In this document: positions 51,402 through 60,177 of the stretch, piece after piece
How the letters are laid out: every line of letters starts with the position of its first letter
How positions within the stretch are numbered: position 1 is the first letter of the stretch
NCBI RefSeq assembly: GCF_000334915.1
Contig: NZ_AMSF01000025.1
Span: 124,001 to 188,000 of the forward strand
From: Dyella ginsengisoli LA-4
GTDB taxonomy: Bacteria > Pseudomonadota > Gammaproteobacteria > Xanthomonadales > Rhodanobacteraceae
Length of the DNA: 64,000 nt
Reading direction: 5' to 3'
Translations under genes and position numbers: made by a program
The notes under the pieces: model-generated
What the model was told of the DNA's origin: nothing
Databases searched by the model: none
The model's input: the letters and a program-made list of their open reading frames with translations, nothing else

Positions 51402-52058
51402 ATGACCGATCGCGCCGCCTTGCAACACCGCCTGGAACAGGGCATCGCCACGCTCGGTCTGCAGCTCCCGGCCGGCGCCGTGCCGCGGCTGCTCGATTAC
51501 CTCGACCTGCTGGTGCGCTGGAATGCGGCCTACAACCTCACCGCAGTGCGCGATCCGGCCGAGATGGTGACCCGCCACCTGCTCGACTCGCTGGCGATCC
51601 TGCCCTACGTGACCGGGTCGACGCTGGCCGACCTGGGAACCGGGCCCGGGTTACCCGGTATCGTGCTGGCGATTGCCGCGCCGGGCCGGGCGATGACCCT
51701 GGTCGATTCCAACGGCAAGAAGGTCCGCTTCCTGCGCGAGGCGATCCGCAGCCTGAAGCTGGAAGGCGTGCAGGCCGTGCAGTCGCGGGTGGAGGATGTG
51801 CAGGGCCAGTTCGACTGCATCACCGCCCGCGCCTTCGCCACGCTGGTCGACATGCTGGGCTGGGGCGGTCACCTGCTCGCCCCCGGTGGATGCTGGCTGG
51901 CGATGAAGGGGCGCCGGCCCGACGACGAGCTCGAGGCGCTGCCGTCGGGTTTCGCGCTGGCCTCGATGCACTCGCTGGCCGTGCCCGGGCTGGAGGGCGA
52001 ACGCCACCTCGCGGTGATCCGCCATGCCGGAGCCGCTGCGGCCCCGGCAGCCTGTTAA
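51402..52058 (+). CDS. rsmG: 16S rRNA (guanine527-N7)-methyltransferase
   Basis: A 218-residue SAM-dependent methyltransferase (GidB). RWNAAYNLTAVRDPAEMVTRHLLDSLAILPY, SAM motif LADLGTGPGLPGIVLAIA, TLVDSNGKKVRFLREAIRSL and ITARAFATLVDML. It methylates G527 of 16S rRNA; its loss gives low-level streptomycin resistance. It directly precedes parA, the conserved rsmG-parA-parB order. Confidence 0.95.
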   Translation: MTDRAALQHRLEQGIATLGLQLPAGAVPRLLDYLDLLVRWNAAYNLTAVRDPAEMVTRHLLDSLAILPYVTGSTLADLGTGPGLPGIVLAIAAPGRAMTLVDSNGKKVRFLREAIRSLKLEGVQAVQSRVEDVQGQFDCITARAFATLVDMLGWGGHLLAPGGCWLAMKGRRPDDELEALPSGFALASMHSLAVPGLEGERHLAVIRHAGAAAAPAAC

Positions 52059-52098
52059 TCTACCTGCCCTTTTCGTCCGCGCACGGTAACGACGACCC

Positions 52099-52947
52099 AT
52101 GGCACGCATCATCGCTGTCGCCAACCAGAAGGGCGGCGTCGGCAAGACCACCACCGCCGTCAATCTCGCCGCGTCGCTGGCTGCCGCCAAGCGCAAGGTG
52201 CTGCTGGTCGACCTTGATCCGCAGGGCAACGCGACGATGGCCTCGGGCGTGGACAAGAACCAGGCCAAGCCGAATGGCTGCGAGGTGCTGCTGGACGAGG
52301 CGCCGATCGAGCGCGCCATCGTCACCACCGAGGCGCACTACGACCTGCTGCCGGGCAACGGCGACCTCACCGCCGCCGAGCTCAAGCTGATGGACGCGCT
52401 GGCGCGCGAGAGCCGGCTCAAGGAACAGCTGGCCAAGATCGCGTCCCGGTACGACACCATCCTGATCGACTGCCCGCCGTCGCTGCACCTGCTCACGCTC
52501 AACGCGCTGACCGCGGCCGACGGGCTGCTGATCCCCGTGCAGTGCGAGTACTTCGCGCTGGAGGGACTGTCCAGCCTGCTCGACACGGTCAAGGCCGTCC
52601 GGGCAAGGCTGAACCCGGGGCTGGAGATCGAGGGCTTGCTGCGCACCATGTACGACGTGCGCAACAACCTCGGCAACGAGGTCTCGGCGCAGCTCACCCA
52701 GCACTTCGGCGACAAGGTGCTGCGCTCGATCATCCCGCGCAACGTGCGCCTGGCCGAGGCGCCCAGCCACGGCCAGCCGATCCACCTGTACGACCGCAGC
52801 TCGCGCGGCGCGATCGCCTATATCGGCCTCGCCGGCGAGATCATCCGCCGCGAGCGCGGTGCCCAGGCGGCCTTGGCCGCGCTGGGTGAAATGCATGACG
52901 ACCCGGACGCCGCGCACGACGCGACGATCGATCTTCACCAGGAGTAA
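52099..52947 (+). CDS. parA: Chromosome partitioning ATPase ParA
   Basis: A 282-residue Soj/ParA-type ATPase. Deviant Walker A NQKGGVGKTTTAVNLA near the N-terminus, VLLVDLDPQGNATMASG, and DCPPSLHLLTLNALTAADGLLIPVQCEYFALEGLSSL. It positions origins with ParB-parS. The stop is 2 bp before parB, so both are translated together. Confidence 0.96.
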   Translation: MARIIAVANQKGGVGKTTTAVNLAASLAAAKRKVLLVDLDPQGNATMASGVDKNQAKPNGCEVLLDEAPIERAIVTTEAHYDLLPGNGDLTAAELKLMDALARESRLKEQLAKIASRYDTILIDCPPSLHLLTLNALTAADGLLIPVQCEYFALEGLSSLLDTVKAVRARLNPGLEIEGLLRTMYDVRNNLGNEVSAQLTQHFGDKVLRSIIPRNVRLAEAPSHGQPIHLYDRSSRGAIAYIGLAGEIIRRERGAQAALAALGEMHDDPDAAHDATIDLHQE

Positions 52948-52949
52948 GC

Positions 52950-53816
52950 ATGGCCGCGAAGAAGCGTGGACTGGGACGCGGGCTCGACGCCCTGCTGGGC
53001 GGCGACGGAGCCGGCACCCCGTCGGTGATCGAGCAGGAGGGCGAACTGCGCACCCTGCCGATCCAGCAGATCCAGCCCGGCAAGTACCAGCCGCGGCGCC
53101 ACTGGAACGAGGATGCGCTGGACGAGCTGGCCGCCTCGATCAAGGCGCAGGGCCTGATCCAGCCGGTGGTGGTCCGCGCGCTCGGCAAGAACAGCTACGA
53201 GCTGATTGCCGGCGAGCGCCGCTGGCGCGCCGCGCAGCGCGCGCAGATGAGCGAGATCCCGGCGCTGGTGAAGGATGTGCCCGAGGTCGCCGTGCCGGCG
53301 ATGGCGCTGATCGAGAACATCCAGCGCCAGGACCTCACCCCGCTGGAGGAAGCCGACGCGCTCAAGCGGCTGATCGAGGATTTCGAGCTCACCCACCAGC
53401 AGGCGGCCGACGCGGTCGGCCGCTCGCGCGCCGCGGTGTCCAACCTGTTGCGCCTGACCGACCTGCCGGCAGCCATCAAGAAGCTGCTCGACGAGGGCAA
53501 GCTGGAGATGGGGCACGCCCGTTGCCTGCTGACCCTCGACGAGGCGGTGGCGCTGCCGCTGGCTCGCCAGGCCTCGACCCTGGGCTGGAGCGTGCGCGAG
53601 CTGGAAGACGCCGCGCGCAAGGCGCAGAGTGCGCCGAAGGGCAAGGCCAAGACCGGTGGTGCACGCGACCCGAACATCGACGCGCTGGAGCGCGAGCTGG
53701 GCGAGCGCTTCGCCACCCGCGTGGAGCTGGCGCAGAGCCGCGGCGGCCGCGGCAAACTGGTGATCCACTACCACAGCAACGACGAGCTCGAAGGCATCCT
53801 CGGCAAGATCCGCTGA
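52950..53816 (+). CDS. parB: Chromosome partitioning protein ParB
   Basis: A 288-residue ParB. Start KKRGLGRGLDALLGGDG, the CTP-binding box ELIAGERRWRAAQ and ALIENIQRQDLTPLEEADA, then a helix-turn-helix around HQQAADAVGRSRAAVSNLLRL. It binds parS and loads onto origins as a CTP-dependent clamp. No parS-like 16-bp palindrome was noticed in this window. Confidence 0.96.
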   Translation: MAAKKRGLGRGLDALLGGDGAGTPSVIEQEGELRTLPIQQIQPGKYQPRRHWNEDALDELAASIKAQGLIQPVVVRALGKNSYELIAGERRWRAAQRAQMSEIPALVKDVPEVAVPAMALIENIQRQDLTPLEEADALKRLIEDFELTHQQAADAVGRSRAAVSNLLRLTDLPAAIKKLLDEGKLEMGHARCLLTLDEAVALPLARQASTLGWSVRELEDAARKAQSAPKGKAKTGGARDPNIDALERELGERFATRVELAQSRGGRGKLVIHYHSNDELEGILGKIR

Positions 53817-53923
53817 CCGTCCCGCGGACGCCGCCCCTTCTTGCCGCGCCGGGCACTTGAAACCGGCAGGCGTTAGACTTCTGCGCCGCTGCGTACCGCG
53901 GCGTGTTTCCCAAGGCCCGACCC

Positions 53924-54640
53924 ATGCCCCAGCTTTCCGTCGTCGTCCCCGTCTTCAACGAGCGCGACAACATCCCGCCCCTGCTCGCCGAGATCGCTGC
54001 CGCCCTGCGTGGCCAGGTCGACTACGAAGTGATCTACGTCGACGACGATTCCACCGACGACAGCCGCCAGGTGCTCGCCGCGCAGAAGGCGCAGCACCCG
54101 GAGTTGCGTGTGCTGCACCACGTCACCCGCTCCGGCCAGAGCACGGCGGTGTGGAACGGCGTGCGCGCGGCGCAGTCGCCGTGGATCGCCACGCTGGACG
54201 GCGACGGCCAGAACGACCCGGCCGACATTCCCAAGCTGCTCGCCGCGCGCGCCGGCGCCGAGCCGGCGGTCCGCCTGTTCGCTGGCTGGCGCACCACCCG
54301 CCGCGACAGCTTCAACAAGCGGATCTCCTCGAAGATCGCCAACGCGGTGCGCTCGCGCATGCTCAAGGACGCCACGCCGGACACCGGCTGCGGCCTGAAG
54401 CTGTTCGAGCGGGAGGTGTTCCTGCGGCTGCCCTATTTCGACCACATGCACCGCTACCTGCCGGCGCTGGTCAAGCGCGCCGGTTTCCAGAGCACCAGCG
54501 TGCCGGTCGGCCACCGACCGCGCACCGCGGGCACGTCGAAGTACGGCATGCTCGATCGCCTGTGGGTGGGCCTGGCCGACCTGCGCGGCGTGGCCTGGCT
54601 GATGCGCCGGGGCAAGGTCACCGCGGTCGAGGAGCTGTAA
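53924..54640 (+). CDS. Glycosyltransferase family 2 protein
   Basis: A 238-residue GT2. Nucleotide-binding QLSVVVPVFNERDNIPPLLAEI, DDDSTDDSRQVL, and the DxD-like TLDGDGQNDPADIPKLL. The C-terminus contains PYFDHMHRYLPALVKRAGF and RTAGTSKYGMLDRLWVGLADL as in dolichol-phosphate-mannose/ArnC-like enzymes, but the C-terminal membrane helices of ArnC are missing, so it is a soluble or peripheral member. Uncertain substrate. ATG at 53924 preferred over a GTG seven codons upstream. Confidence 0.85.
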   Translation: MPQLSVVVPVFNERDNIPPLLAEIAAALRGQVDYEVIYVDDDSTDDSRQVLAAQKAQHPELRVLHHVTRSGQSTAVWNGVRAAQSPWIATLDGDGQNDPADIPKLLAARAGAEPAVRLFAGWRTTRRDSFNKRISSKIANAVRSRMLKDATPDTGCGLKLFEREVFLRLPYFDHMHRYLPALVKRAGFQSTSVPVGHRPRTAGTSKYGMLDRLWVGLADLRGVAWLMRRGKVTAVEEL

Positions 54641-54718
54641 CCGGCTTCACGCCGGCTTAGCCCGCCATCGTCCGCTTCAGGCGTAAGCTCGGGCTTTCCC
54701 TGGGACGCGGGGCGGCGC

Positions 54719-55087
54719 ATGCGCATCCGGGTCAAACGCATCTATCTTCCGCCCGACCCGGCTGACGGTCGGCGGGTGCTGGTCGACCGGCTGTGGCCCC
54801 GTGGCGTGCGCAAGGATGCCGCCGGGCTCGATGGCTGGATCCGCGAGGTGGCGCCGTCGGCGGCGTTGCGACGCTGGTTCGGTCATGAGCCTTCGCGCTG
54901 GGAGGCCTTCCGCCATCGTTATGCCGCGGAGCTGGATGATCTGGCCGAGTACTGGCGACCGCTGGCCGATCAGGCCGCGCACCGGCCCCTGACCCTGCTC
55001 TACGCCGCGCGTGACGAGGAGCACAACCATGCGCTGGTGCTCAAGGACTACCTGGAATGCTGGCTGCACGGCCATGGGCCGCGCTGA
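54719..55087 (+). CDS. DUF488 family protein (YeaO-like)
   Basis: A 122-residue protein. IRVKRIYLPPDPADGRRVLVDRLWPRGV, WIREVAPSAALRRWFGHEPSRWEAFRHRY and TLLYAARDEEHNHALVLKDYL are the standard DUF488/YeaO blocks. Family function unknown. It is convergent with the patatin gene, 6 bp apart. Confidence 0.9.
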   Translation: MRIRVKRIYLPPDPADGRRVLVDRLWPRGVRKDAAGLDGWIREVAPSAALRRWFGHEPSRWEAFRHRYAAELDDLAEYWRPLADQAAHRPLTLLYAARDEEHNHALVLKDYLECWLHGHGPR

Positions 55088-55093
55088 GATGAC

Positions 55094-56059
55094 CTAGCGC
55101 GGCATACCCGCGGGGACCGCTCCCTCGCGCTCGTGCCAGCCGTTCAGCGCCTCCCGCGCTCGGTCGCGTCCGAGCTCGATCAGCTCCTTCGCGCGGTAGA
55201 ACTCGAAGGCGGTGGATACGTCGCGCGGCATCTGGATCAGCAGGTCCGGCGCATAGGCCGCCAGCCGCAGCCGCGACAGATTGGCCTGCATCAGGTCCAT
55301 CGACTGGTTGAGCAGCTCCAGTGCCCCGGGCATCGCCTCGCGGGGCGTGCCGTTGCCGGCCGGCAGCAGCTTGCCGAGCCACTCACCGAGCCGGCCGCGG
55401 TGGTTCTCGTCGTCGACGGCCACCGCGGGGTCCGGCCGGGCGCCTTCGGCCGGACCGTCCACGCTGACCGCGAACAGATAGTCCGCGCGCTCGCGGATCA
55501 GCGGGGTCACCGGCACCGGGTTCAGCAGCGCGCCGTCGAGCAGCAGCCGGCCGGCCACGCGATGCGGCCGGAAGATGGTGGGAATGGCGATCGACGCCCG
55601 GATCGCCTCGAACAGCGAGCCGCGGGTAAGCCACACTTCGCGCTCGCGCTCCAGGTCGGTAGCTACCGCCGTGTAGGCCAGCGGCAGGTCCTCGATGTGC
55701 ACGTCACCGATCAGCTCGCGCAGTGTGCCGATGATCTTCTCGCCCTTGATCAGGCCGCCGCCGGTGAAGGTCCAGTCCAGCAGGCGCAGCACGTCGAGCT
55801 TGGCCAGGGTGGACACCCAGTCGCGGTAGACGTCCAGCTTGCCCATCGCGTAGATGCCCCCGATCAGCGCGCCCATCGAGCTGCCGGCGATCGCCGAGAT
55901 CTCGTAGCCGGCCGCCTCGATCTCCTCGATCACGCCGATGTGCGCGAGTCCCTTGGCCCCGCCGGCGCCGAGCGCGAGCGCCACCGTGGGCCGGCTCGAC
56001 GCGCCGCCGGCGCGCGCGGTGGTCTGGATGTCGTGCCCGGGAGGATCGTTGTCGGCCAT
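55094..56059 (-). CDS. Patatin-like phospholipase (RssA type)
   Basis: A 321-residue single-domain patatin. Oxyanion loop LALGAGGAKGLAHIGVIEEI, nucleophile Ser61 in AGSSMGALIGG, and catalytic Asp in LLLDGALLNPVPV. No cNMP domain, unlike the larger patatin in this window. It probably hydrolyses phospholipids or related lipids in the cytoplasm. Divergent from the SLC13 transporter with a 231-bp gap. Confidence 0.9.
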   Translation of the reverse strand: MADNDPPGHDIQTTARAGGASSRPTVALALGAGGAKGLAHIGVIEEIEAAGYEISAIAGSSMGALIGGIYAMGKLDVYRDWVSTLAKLDVLRLLDWTFTGGGLIKGEKIIGTLRELIGDVHIEDLPLAYTAVATDLEREREVWLTRGSLFEAIRASIAIPTIFRPHRVAGRLLLDGALLNPVPVTPLIRERADYLFAVSVDGPAEGARPDPAVAVDDENHRGRLGEWLGKLLPAGNGTPREAMPGALELLNQSMDLMQANLSRLRLAAYAPDLLIQMPRDVSTAFEFYRAKELIELGRDRAREALNGWHEREGAVPAGMPR

Positions 56060-56290
56060 GGCGTCGCAGCGGGAGGGCGTTCCATAACGTTGTGCAAACG
56101 CCCGGTTTCCGTACGATGCCAGAAAGGCGCCGCAGCGGCGACCGCGCGGAAGGCCGATCGAGGGCCCGCCGCGGTCGGTTCGCACCAGGCGCCGGCCTGT
56201 CTCCCTGGGAAGTTCTGTCTTGATGCGATACCTCTTGCGACGACCGCTCCGCGCGGCTGCCCGGCGATCCGCTGTCTCCGGGGGCGACGC

Positions 56291-58066
56291 ATGAGCTGGC
56301 AGGCCTGGGCCACGGTGGCGGTGATCGTCGCCGCGATGGGGCTGTTCGCCAGCGAGAAGGTGCGCATCGACCTGGTGGCGCTGATGGCGCTGGCGGCCCT
56401 GGTGATCCTGGGCGTGGTCAGCCCGGCGGAGGCGCTGAGCGGTTTCAGCAACGAGGCCACGGTGACCGTGGCGGCGATGTTCGCGCTCAGCATGGGCATC
56501 GAGCGCTCCGGTGCGCTGGAGCCGCTGAGCCGGCTGCTGATGAAGATCCGCCGGCCCTGGCTGCTCACCCTGGCGCTGATGCTGGCGATCGCTCCGCTGG
56601 GCGCCTTCATCAAGAACATCGCCCTGGTCGCCACCTTCCTGCCGCTGGCGCTGAAAGTGTGTCAGCGCACCGGTACCTCGCCCGGCCGGGTGCTGATGCC
56701 GATGGCGTTCGCGGCGCAGATGGGCGGGGTATGCACGCTGATCGGCACCTCGTCCAACCTGCTGGCCGACACGCTGGCGCAGAAGCACGGCATGCCGCCG
56801 TTCGGGGTGTTCGAGTTCACCGAGCTCGGCGCCATCCTGGCGGTGGTCGGCATCGTCTACCTGATGCTGGTCGGCCGCTGGCTGCTGCCTCGCCACATCC
56901 ACACCGACATGCCGGTGCAGGCGGAGATCGGCAAGTACGTCACCGAGCTGGAGGTCACCGAGAACTCCTCCCTGCTCGGCAAGAGCATCGCCGATGCCGG
57001 GCTGGGCGAGCGCTACGGCGTCTATCCGCTGGAACTGCTGCGCGGCGACCGCCGCACCTGGTCGCCGCGTTCGCAGAAGATCACCCGCGGCGACGTGCTG
57101 CTGGTCCGCGGCGATTGGGAAAAGATCGAGGATTTCCGGCGCCAGGCCGGCCTGCGCAACGCGCCGGAAGGCCATTACGCGCACACCGACGATCGCCAGC
57201 GCGTGCTCGCCGAGATCATGGTCGCGCCGGCCAGTCCGCTGGAAGGTCGCCGGTTCGGCGAGACCGGCATCGGCTGGCGCTACGACGCGGTGGCGCTGGC
57301 GATCCACCGCCGCGGCCAGGTGCTGCGCGAGAAGCTCAGCGACGTGGCGCTGGCGGTCGGCGACGTGCTGCTGGTGCTGGTGCCGGAAGAGGCGATGACC
57401 AACCTGCGCAACGACGAGTCGCTGATCGTGCTGAGCGAGCGCGAGAATGCGCACAGCACGCCGCGCAAGGCGCTCTATGCAGTGGCGATCATGGCCGGGG
57501 TGATCGTCGCCTCGGGGCTGCGCTGGCTGCCGATTCCGATCGCCGCGATCTGCGGCGCCACAGCGATGGCGCTGGCCGGCTGCTTCGGCCGCAAGGACGT
57601 CTACGAGGGCATGGACTGGAAGATCGTGATCCTGCTCGGCGCGATCCTGCCGCTGGGCGTGGCGATCGAGAAGAGCGGCCTGTCCACCGCGGTGGTGCAT
57701 GCCGGCATGGCGGTGGTCGGCAGCCACGGGCCGCTGGCGGCGCTGTTCATGGTGTACCTGCTCACGGCGCTGCTCACCGAGCTGATGGGACACAACCCGT
57801 CGGTGGTCCTGATGGTCGGCATCGCCGCCTCGGTGGCGCACGCGATACACGTGGATCCGCGCCCGTTCGTGGTGGCGGTGGCGTTTGCCGCTGCGACCTC
57901 GTTCGCCACGCCGGTGGGCTACCCGACCAACACCATGGTGTATTACGCCGGCGGCTACCGCTTCACCGATTTCATGAAGGTCGGTATTCCGCTGATCCTG
58001 CTGTTCTGTGTGCTGTCGATGTGGCTGATCCCGCACTTCTGGCCGTTCCAGCCGCTCACCCGCTGA
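56291..58066 (+). CDS. SLC13-family transporter with two RCK_C domains
   Basis: A 591-residue permease with about 11-12 helices. Anion-transporter hallmarks: IKNIALVATFLPLAL, GTSSNLLADTL (first SNT-like motif) and GYPTNTMVYYAGGY (second). Two central TrkA_C-like cytoplasmic domains: SSLLGKSIADAGLGERYGVYPLELLRG and SPLEGRRFGETGIGWRYDAVALAI. The layout is that of bacterial SLC13/DASS-like dicarboxylate or sulfate carriers. Substrate is not evident from context. Confidence 0.85.
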   Translation: MSWQAWATVAVIVAAMGLFASEKVRIDLVALMALAALVILGVVSPAEALSGFSNEATVTVAAMFALSMGIERSGALEPLSRLLMKIRRPWLLTLALMLAIAPLGAFIKNIALVATFLPLALKVCQRTGTSPGRVLMPMAFAAQMGGVCTLIGTSSNLLADTLAQKHGMPPFGVFEFTELGAILAVVGIVYLMLVGRWLLPRHIHTDMPVQAEIGKYVTELEVTENSSLLGKSIADAGLGERYGVYPLELLRGDRRTWSPRSQKITRGDVLLVRGDWEKIEDFRRQAGLRNAPEGHYAHTDDRQRVLAEIMVAPASPLEGRRFGETGIGWRYDAVALAIHRRGQVLREKLSDVALAVGDVLLVLVPEEAMTNLRNDESLIVLSERENAHSTPRKALYAVAIMAGVIVASGLRWLPIPIAAICGATAMALAGCFGRKDVYEGMDWKIVILLGAILPLGVAIEKSGLSTAVVHAGMAVVGSHGPLAALFMVYLLTALLTELMGHNPSVVLMVGIAASVAHAIHVDPRPFVVAVAFAAATSFATPVGYPTNTMVYYAGGYRFTDFMKVGIPLILLFCVLSMWLIPHFWPFQPLTR

Positions 58067-58091
58067 GCGGTCGGAATGACGGCAGGTGGGT

Positions 58092-59066
58092 TCAGCGCGT
58101 GTAGCCGGTCAGCGCCAGCTGCAGCATGATCTTCATCTCCTCGCGCAGCGGCAGCGGCGCCACGATCTCCGCATCCGGCCCGTACTTGAGCACGTCCATC
58201 AGCAGCTCGCGCGAGTTCGAGTAGGGCACCTGCAGCTCGTAGCGGCCGTCCGGCAGCCATTCGCCCTTCTGCTGCGAATGCCAGTGCTCGTCGGCGACCC
58301 AGCGCGCCGCATGCGCGGAGAAGCGGATCGTCGCCCAGGCCTTGGGCTTGCCGGCGAAGATGCCGTAGCTGGAGGAGAGCATCTCGTTGAGGTCGCTGTC
58401 GGCGACGTCGATCGCCGCCTCGTCCAGCGCGTGCGGCTCCAGGATGCGGTCCACCGCAAAGCTGCGCAGCGCCTCGCGGTCATGGTCCCAGGCGTCGAGA
58501 TACCAGTTGTCGCGATAGTGCGTGAGTCGCTGCGGCGAAACGGTGCGGCGGCTGTCCGAATTGGTGGTGCGCGCGCGATAGCGGAAGCGCAGCTGGCGGC
58601 GTTCGAGCACGGCGCCGGCGGTGATGCGGAACGCCTGCTGGTCGAGCCTGCGCTCGCCCCAGGCGATCACCCGGATGCGCTCGATCGGCAGCGCCTTGCC
58701 GCTGCCCTGGTCGGACAGCAGTCCCTCGATGCGCGCCTTGAACGGTGCCAGCGCCCCGGCCAGCACGCCCGGTCCGCTGCGCCCGATCAGCTCGTTGAGC
58801 GCCAGCAGTGCGGCCAGTTCGTCGGAGGTCAGCCACAGGCCCGGCAATTCGAACCGCTCGCCCTCGCCCGCCTCGTAACGGAACGCCGCCTGCTCGCCGC
58901 CTCCGCTCTCGATCGGCGCGCCCAGTGCGTCGCGCAGGAAGGCGATGTCCCGATAGAGCGTGGCGCGCGAGCACTCCAGCTCGTCCATCAGGCGCGGCAG
59001 CGGCACCGGGTAATGTGCGGATTTGAGCAGTCGGTGCAGGGTGAGAATGCGCTCGTAGCGGTCCAT
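58092..59066 (-). CDS. WYL-domain transcriptional regulator (YafY family)
   Basis: A 324-residue regulator. N-terminal winged HTH RYERILTLHRLLKSA and LPRLMDELECSRATLYRDIAFLRDALGAPIE, then a WYL-type domain: RRTVSPQRLTHYRDNWYLDAWDHDREALRSFAVDRIL, and a C-terminal WCX-like YSNSRELLMDVLKYGPDAEIVAPLPLREEM. Such regulators sense small ligands or nucleic acids. Divergent from an unknown membrane protein gene 119 bp away, a possible target. Confidence 0.92.
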   Translation of the reverse strand: MDRYERILTLHRLLKSAHYPVPLPRLMDELECSRATLYRDIAFLRDALGAPIESGGGEQAAFRYEAGEGERFELPGLWLTSDELAALLALNELIGRSGPGVLAGALAPFKARIEGLLSDQGSGKALPIERIRVIAWGERRLDQQAFRITAGAVLERRQLRFRYRARTTNSDSRRTVSPQRLTHYRDNWYLDAWDHDREALRSFAVDRILEPHALDEAAIDVADSDLNEMLSSSYGIFAGKPKAWATIRFSAHAARWVADEHWHSQQKGEWLPDGRYELQVPYSNSRELLMDVLKYGPDAEIVAPLPLREEMKIMLQLALTGYTR

Positions 59067-59185
59067 GGCATATCGTCGAGAGGAGGCGTTGTGTAGCATG
59101 GGCACGCCCCGTGACGGCCGCAAGCCCGAGTTCCCCGGTGTGCCTTCGGCGCTCCCACTCCGCTTCCCCGCCCGAGAAACCCACG

Positions 59186-60091
59186 ATGCCCGTACCTCCC
59201 GACGTTCCCGAAACCGGGTCGCCCGCCCGCCCGTCTCCCGCCCTTCGCGCGCCGGGTGCGCTCGCCGTCGCATTGCAGGTGGCTGCGGACACGGGCTACG
59301 GCATCTGGGCGCTGCAGGGCATCGGGCTTGCCCTCGGCATCTACCGCAGCGGGCGTGGCGAGTCGCTGGTGCCGTTGCTGATCGGCCTGGTGCTGGTCAG
59401 CGCTGGGCTGGTGGTGGCCGGTCTGGGCCGGGCGGGATCACCGGACTGGTACGGCTGGAGGCCGGGCCGCAACGCCCGGCCCACGCGTGAGGCATTGACC
59501 GCATTGGCCACCTACCTTCCGATGCTGGCCGTGGCGGGCCTGACCCGCGGCGACAACGATTTCTGGGCCACCCGGCTGGCCGGTGCCGTGCTGATGATGG
59601 CCTGCCTGGGGCACCTGCTCTACAGCACCCATCGCCTGCCGGGCCGCGTGCCGGGTCCGGCGCCGGTCGCAGCCCTGCCGGCGGGCCGGGTGATGGCCGC
59701 GCTGTTCGGTGGCGGCTTGTGGCTATGGCTGTGCGTGGCGGCCGACAGCAATGTGCCGGTCGGTCCGGCATTGCCCGAACACCAGTCATGGCTGCTGGTG
59801 CTGATGATCATGGCCTTGCTGCTGGGGCTGATCGAGGGCATGCGCTGGCATACGCTGCGCGCGGCGGCTGCAGACGATGCGCGAATACCGGCCCGCCTGC
59901 CGAAAGGGCGGTTCATCGCGGCAGTGCTCAGCCACGCCTTGCCGTGCGTGGCCCTGCTGCTTGCCGATCGCTGGCAGGCCAGCGGCCTGCTGGCGGTCAT
60001 CGCGGCGGTCAGCAACCTCGTCGGGCGCGGCTGGGAACAGTGGCTCTATCGGCGCGAGTGCGCACGCAACGCCGAGGCCTGCTCGGGATGA
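59186..60091 (+). CDS. Multi-helix membrane protein of unknown function
   Basis: A 301-residue protein, about seven membrane helices (for example VPLLIGLVLVSAGLVVAGLG, LLVLMIMALLLGLIEGM) with charged loops. The first 45 residues are proline/serine-rich. No family recognised. ATG at 59186; a 25-codon extension is in frame but without support. Divergent from the WYL regulator. Confidence 0.6.
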   Translation: MPVPPDVPETGSPARPSPALRAPGALAVALQVAADTGYGIWALQGIGLALGIYRSGRGESLVPLLIGLVLVSAGLVVAGLGRAGSPDWYGWRPGRNARPTREALTALATYLPMLAVAGLTRGDNDFWATRLAGAVLMMACLGHLLYSTHRLPGRVPGPAPVAALPAGRVMAALFGGGLWLWLCVAADSNVPVGPALPEHQSWLLVLMIMALLLGLIEGMRWHTLRAAAADDARIPARLPKGRFIAAVLSHALPCVALLLADRWQASGLLAVIAAVSNLVGRGWEQWLYRRECARNAEACSG

Positions 60092-60136
60092 CGGGTACGC
60101 CGCCGGTTCACAACGGATTCAACGCGATCCGTTAAG

Positions 60137-60148
60137 GTAATCGATTAC
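60137..60148. promoter_or_regulatory. Palindrome GTAATCGATTAC upstream of the DUF481 gene
   Basis: A perfect 12-bp palindrome 29 bp before the DUF481 start, followed by TTTGTTTAAC. Its position near the promoter suggests an operator, otherwise chance. Confidence 0.4.
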
Positions 60149-60177
60149 GTTTGTTTAACAATCGGATAGTCCCCTCG

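Noticed and set aside
55094-58036. A 980-codon minus-strand frame extending the patatin gene
   Set aside because: The extension is antisense to the SLC13 transporter; the patatin starts at 56059.
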